From CAWDXG01 sp963822115 (GTDB lineage: Bacteria > Myxococcota_A > Polyangia > Polyangiales > Polyangiaceae), in NCBI GenBank assembly GCA_963822115.1, contig CAWGGM010000022.1, positions 62,001-126,000 on the forward strand: a stretch of 64,000 bases of DNA, given 5' to 3'. Of this stretch, positions 62,270-64,000 are shown piece after piece; position 1 is the stretch's first letter, and each line of letters opens with the position of its first letter. Position numbers and translations under genes: made by a program. Below the pieces are notes generated by a model. That model made no database searches. It was not told the DNA's origin and was given only the letters and a program-made list of their open reading frames with translations.

Positions 62270-64000
62270 ATGACGGAAACGACGGCGGGCAAAAGCAAGT
62301 CGCGCAGATGGTTGCGCTGGATGCTCGGAATGATGGTGTTGGCGATGTGCGGCGTGGTCGTGGCCTACGTCGCGACGCGCCCGACGCCTCCGATCGAAGC
62401 GCCGGCGATCCAGGCACGGTTGGAGCTGGCCGCCGGTGACGTGTCGCTCGACATGGGCAAGGGCGCGCAGCACGCCGTCAGCGGCACTCCGCTGCTCGCC
62501 AACGCCAAGCTGTCGACCGGCAAGGGCGCCCGCGCATTGGTGCGACTGCCCGACGGCTCGACCATCTTCCTGCGCGACGAGAGCGTGGTGAAGCTCGGCG
62601 CCGACTCGGTGACGCTCGACAAGGGCGAGTATTGGCTCGACGCGCCCCCGAACGACCGCAAGCCACTGGTGCATCGCGTGGGCGATGTCGCGGTGTCCGC
62701 CGCCGACGCCGGGCTTTCCATCAAGCAGAGTGCCGGCGCGACCGTCGTGTATGTGGCGCGGGGCATGGCCATCGTCACGTCCAAGGGCGGCCGCGTCGAG
62801 GTCAACGCCGGCGAGCAGGCGACGGTGAAGGGCGCCGCCGCACCCAAGGTCGCTGCGCTGTCGTTCTGGGACGACTGGACCGGCGGCATGGCCGACTACC
62901 GCTCCGGCAACGGCATCCCCGGTGCCGGCAGCGGCACCATCTACGGCGTCGACACCGGCGCGCCGCGCGGCCACCAGGCGCGCCGGCTCGAGATCAGCCG
63001 CCAGGTCGTCAAGGCCGTCGTGCGCGATGGGCTGGCCGAGACCGAGGTCGACCAGACCTTCTTCAATCCCGGCGAGCGCGACGTGGAGGGCTGGTACTGG
63101 TTCACGGTTCCGTCGCACGCCAGCGTGACGGGGTTCGCGGTCGAGACCAACGGTGTGCTGGTCAACGGCGAGTTCACCGAGCGCCACCAGGCGGCAACGC
63201 AGTACACGCAGGCCAAGGCCACGGGCCACGCGCCGGCCATCCTGGAGTGGGTCGACAGCCACACCTACCGCGCACGCATCTACCCGGTGCCGGCGGGCGG
63301 CAAGCGCCGCGTTGTGCTGCGCTACATCGAGCTCAGCCCCGACACGGGCGGCACGCTCGAATACATCTACCCGATGGGCTCCGGCGAGCCGGTGCGCATC
63401 GGCGAGTTCTCGCTGTCGGTGGACCTGGGCGACGCGGGGAAGAAGATGAAGATCGCCACGCTCGCCGATGCGCGCATCGAGCAGGGTGGGCGACTCGTCA
63501 CGATGCGCCGCTCCGGCTACACGCCGCGTGCCGACTTCCAGCTCGAAGCGCGGCTCGGCGACCAGCCGCCGCCGCTCAGGTTGGCGCGCTTCAAGGCAGG
63601 CGGCGACAGCGCCGACTACGTGCTCGCGCGCTACACGCCGGATCTGGACTTCAGCAAGGTCAAGCAGCCGCGCGGCGACGTGGTGGTCGTCGTCGACACC
63701 TCGGCCGCCGGCGACGAGGCCAGCCGGCAGCTCAAGGCGTCCACCGCGGAAGCGATCCTGCGCGCGCTCAGCGATGACGACCGCTTTGCGCTGGTGGCGC
63801 TCGACGTGAAGGCGACGGTGCTGCACCCCGCCAAGGGGCTGGCTCCCGCGTCGGACCAGGAGATCTCCAAAGCGCTGGAGGCGCTGGCCGATCACTCCTC
63901 GGGAGGCGCGACCGATCTGTCGTCGCTGTTCGACGTGTCGCTCGCGCGCCTGCACGGCGCCGAGCAGCCCGCGGTCGTCTACGTCGGTGACGGCATCGCG
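62270..64000 (+). CDS. FecR-like / VIT / von Willebrand A protein, C-terminus cut by window edge
   Basis: 577 codons from ATG 62270 (GGAGG upstream), open to the right edge. One membrane helix at about 15-35 (WMLGMMVLAMCGVVVAYVA), then a FecR-type sensor-like section (ARLELAAGDVSLDMGKG, TGKGARALVRLPDGSTIFL), a VIT domain (RRLEISRQVVKAVVRDGLAETEVDQTFFN, GWYWFTVPSHASVTGF) and the start of a VWA domain in which the metal site reads VVVVDTSAAGDEAS, missing a Ser of DxSxS. VIT-VWA proteins are modelled on inter-alpha-trypsin inhibitor heavy chains. It may bind a partner at the inner membrane together with the upstream VWA protein. Confidence 0.85.
   Translation, partial: MTETTAGKSKSRRWLRWMLGMMVLAMCGVVVAYVATRPTPPIEAPAIQARLELAAGDVSLDMGKGAQHAVSGTPLLANAKLSTGKGARALVRLPDGSTIFLRDESVVKLGADSVTLDKGEYWLDAPPNDRKPLVHRVGDVAVSAADAGLSIKQSAGATVVYVARGMAIVTSKGGRVEVNAGEQATVKGAAAPKVAALSFWDDWTGGMADYRSGNGIPGAGSGTIYGVDTGAPRGHQARRLEISRQVVKAVVRDGLAETEVDQTFFNPGERDVEGWYWFTVPSHASVTGFAVETNGVLVNGEFTERHQAATQYTQAKATGHAPAILEWVDSHTYRARIYPVPAGGKRRVVLRYIELSPDTGGTLEYIYPMGSGEPVRIGEFSLSVDLGDAGKKMKIATLADARIEQGGRLVTMRRSGYTPRADFQLEARLGDQPPPLRLARFKAGGDSADYVLARYTPDLDFSKVKQPRGDVVVVVDTSAAGDEASRQLKASTAEAILRALSDDDRFALVALDVKATVLHPAKGLAPASDQEISKALEALADHSSGGATDLSSLFDVSLARLHGAEQPAVVYVGDGIA

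Noticed and set aside
1..64000. tRNA, rRNA or mobile-element genes
   Set aside because: No cloverleaf, rRNA core, transposase DDE motif or integrase motif was recognised on either strand by eye.

Overview
The window looks like a chromosomal segment of a Myxococcota bacterium, most likely Polyangiales-like. This is inferred from very high GC, many lipoproteins with Gly/Ser/Ala-rich or Asp/Ala-rich linkers after the lipobox, two Hanks-type Ser/Thr kinases, a MopE-type Cys/Asp motif, a MYXO-CTERM-like tail (37372-38232), thrombospondin type 3 repeats and a probable sigma-54 promoter. No rRNA, tRNA, CRISPR array, integrase or transposase is visible. Coding is dense on both strands, with many 4-nt ATGA/GTGA stop-start overlaps.

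Layout. 1-6554 (minus): a partial lipocalin-like gene, then an operon of secreted proteins headed by a trypsin-like protease with thrombospondin-3 and Kelch regions. Its N-terminus contains twelve copies of a 7-bp repeat. 6841-13316: a hypothetical gene, a HEAT-repeat protein, a Cys-rich lipoprotein, a 2-oxoacid dehydrogenase E1-alpha with an E3 (lpdA), and a small membrane protein. 13365-16287 (minus): a lipoprotein operon (Asp-box propeller plus two paralogous small lipoproteins) ending in a DUF5615-like toxin remnant, with an 8-bp repeat tract at its 5' end. 16807-23402: pspA, a degenerate cyclase/ATPase protein, an orphan type III secretion switch protein (SctU/FlhB family), an M48-like metalloprotease lipoprotein and a Ca2+/Na+ antiporter. 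23536-32493: a cardiolipin-synthase-type phospholipase D, a FemAB-like acyltransferase, an HD phosphohydrolase, an XPB/Ssl2-N-like protein and lysA, with a 46-bp AT-rich palindrome upstream of lysA. 32937-43847: a Ser/Thr kinase and a run of envelope proteins, a methyltransferase coupled to a diiron ferritin-like protein, and a MAPEG protein.

The most distinctive part is 43980-52484, four plus-strand genes joined by 4-nt overlaps. They encode (1) an apparently active membrane Ser/Thr kinase, (2) a catalytically dead kinase domain fused through one membrane helix to a pentaheme cytochrome c, (3) two cyclic-nucleotide-binding domains fused to a four-cluster ferredoxin and a cytochrome-b-like membrane domain, and (4) a membrane tetraheme cytochrome fused to a ferredoxin and a YpdA/thioredoxin-reductase-like flavoprotein. 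A PAS/GAF histidine kinase follows. I read this as a signal-gated transmembrane electron-transfer chain linking NAD(P)H, quinone and periplasmic hemes. I know of no named system with this architecture.

54599-60416 holds two further modules: SurA-N / POTRA lipoprotein / M48 protease (outer-membrane biogenesis), then retropepsin-like protease / RimK ligase with a TrkA-C-like tail / AstE-type zinc hydrolase (probably glutamate-tail modification). The window ends with two von Willebrand A proteins, the last cut by the right edge.

Data-quality warning: six genes (near 5478, 12565, 13562, 28927, 33192 and 39424) are broken by what looks in every case like one extra base. This points to residual indel errors in the assembly rather than six pseudogenes. 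Coordinates for these genes span both frames.
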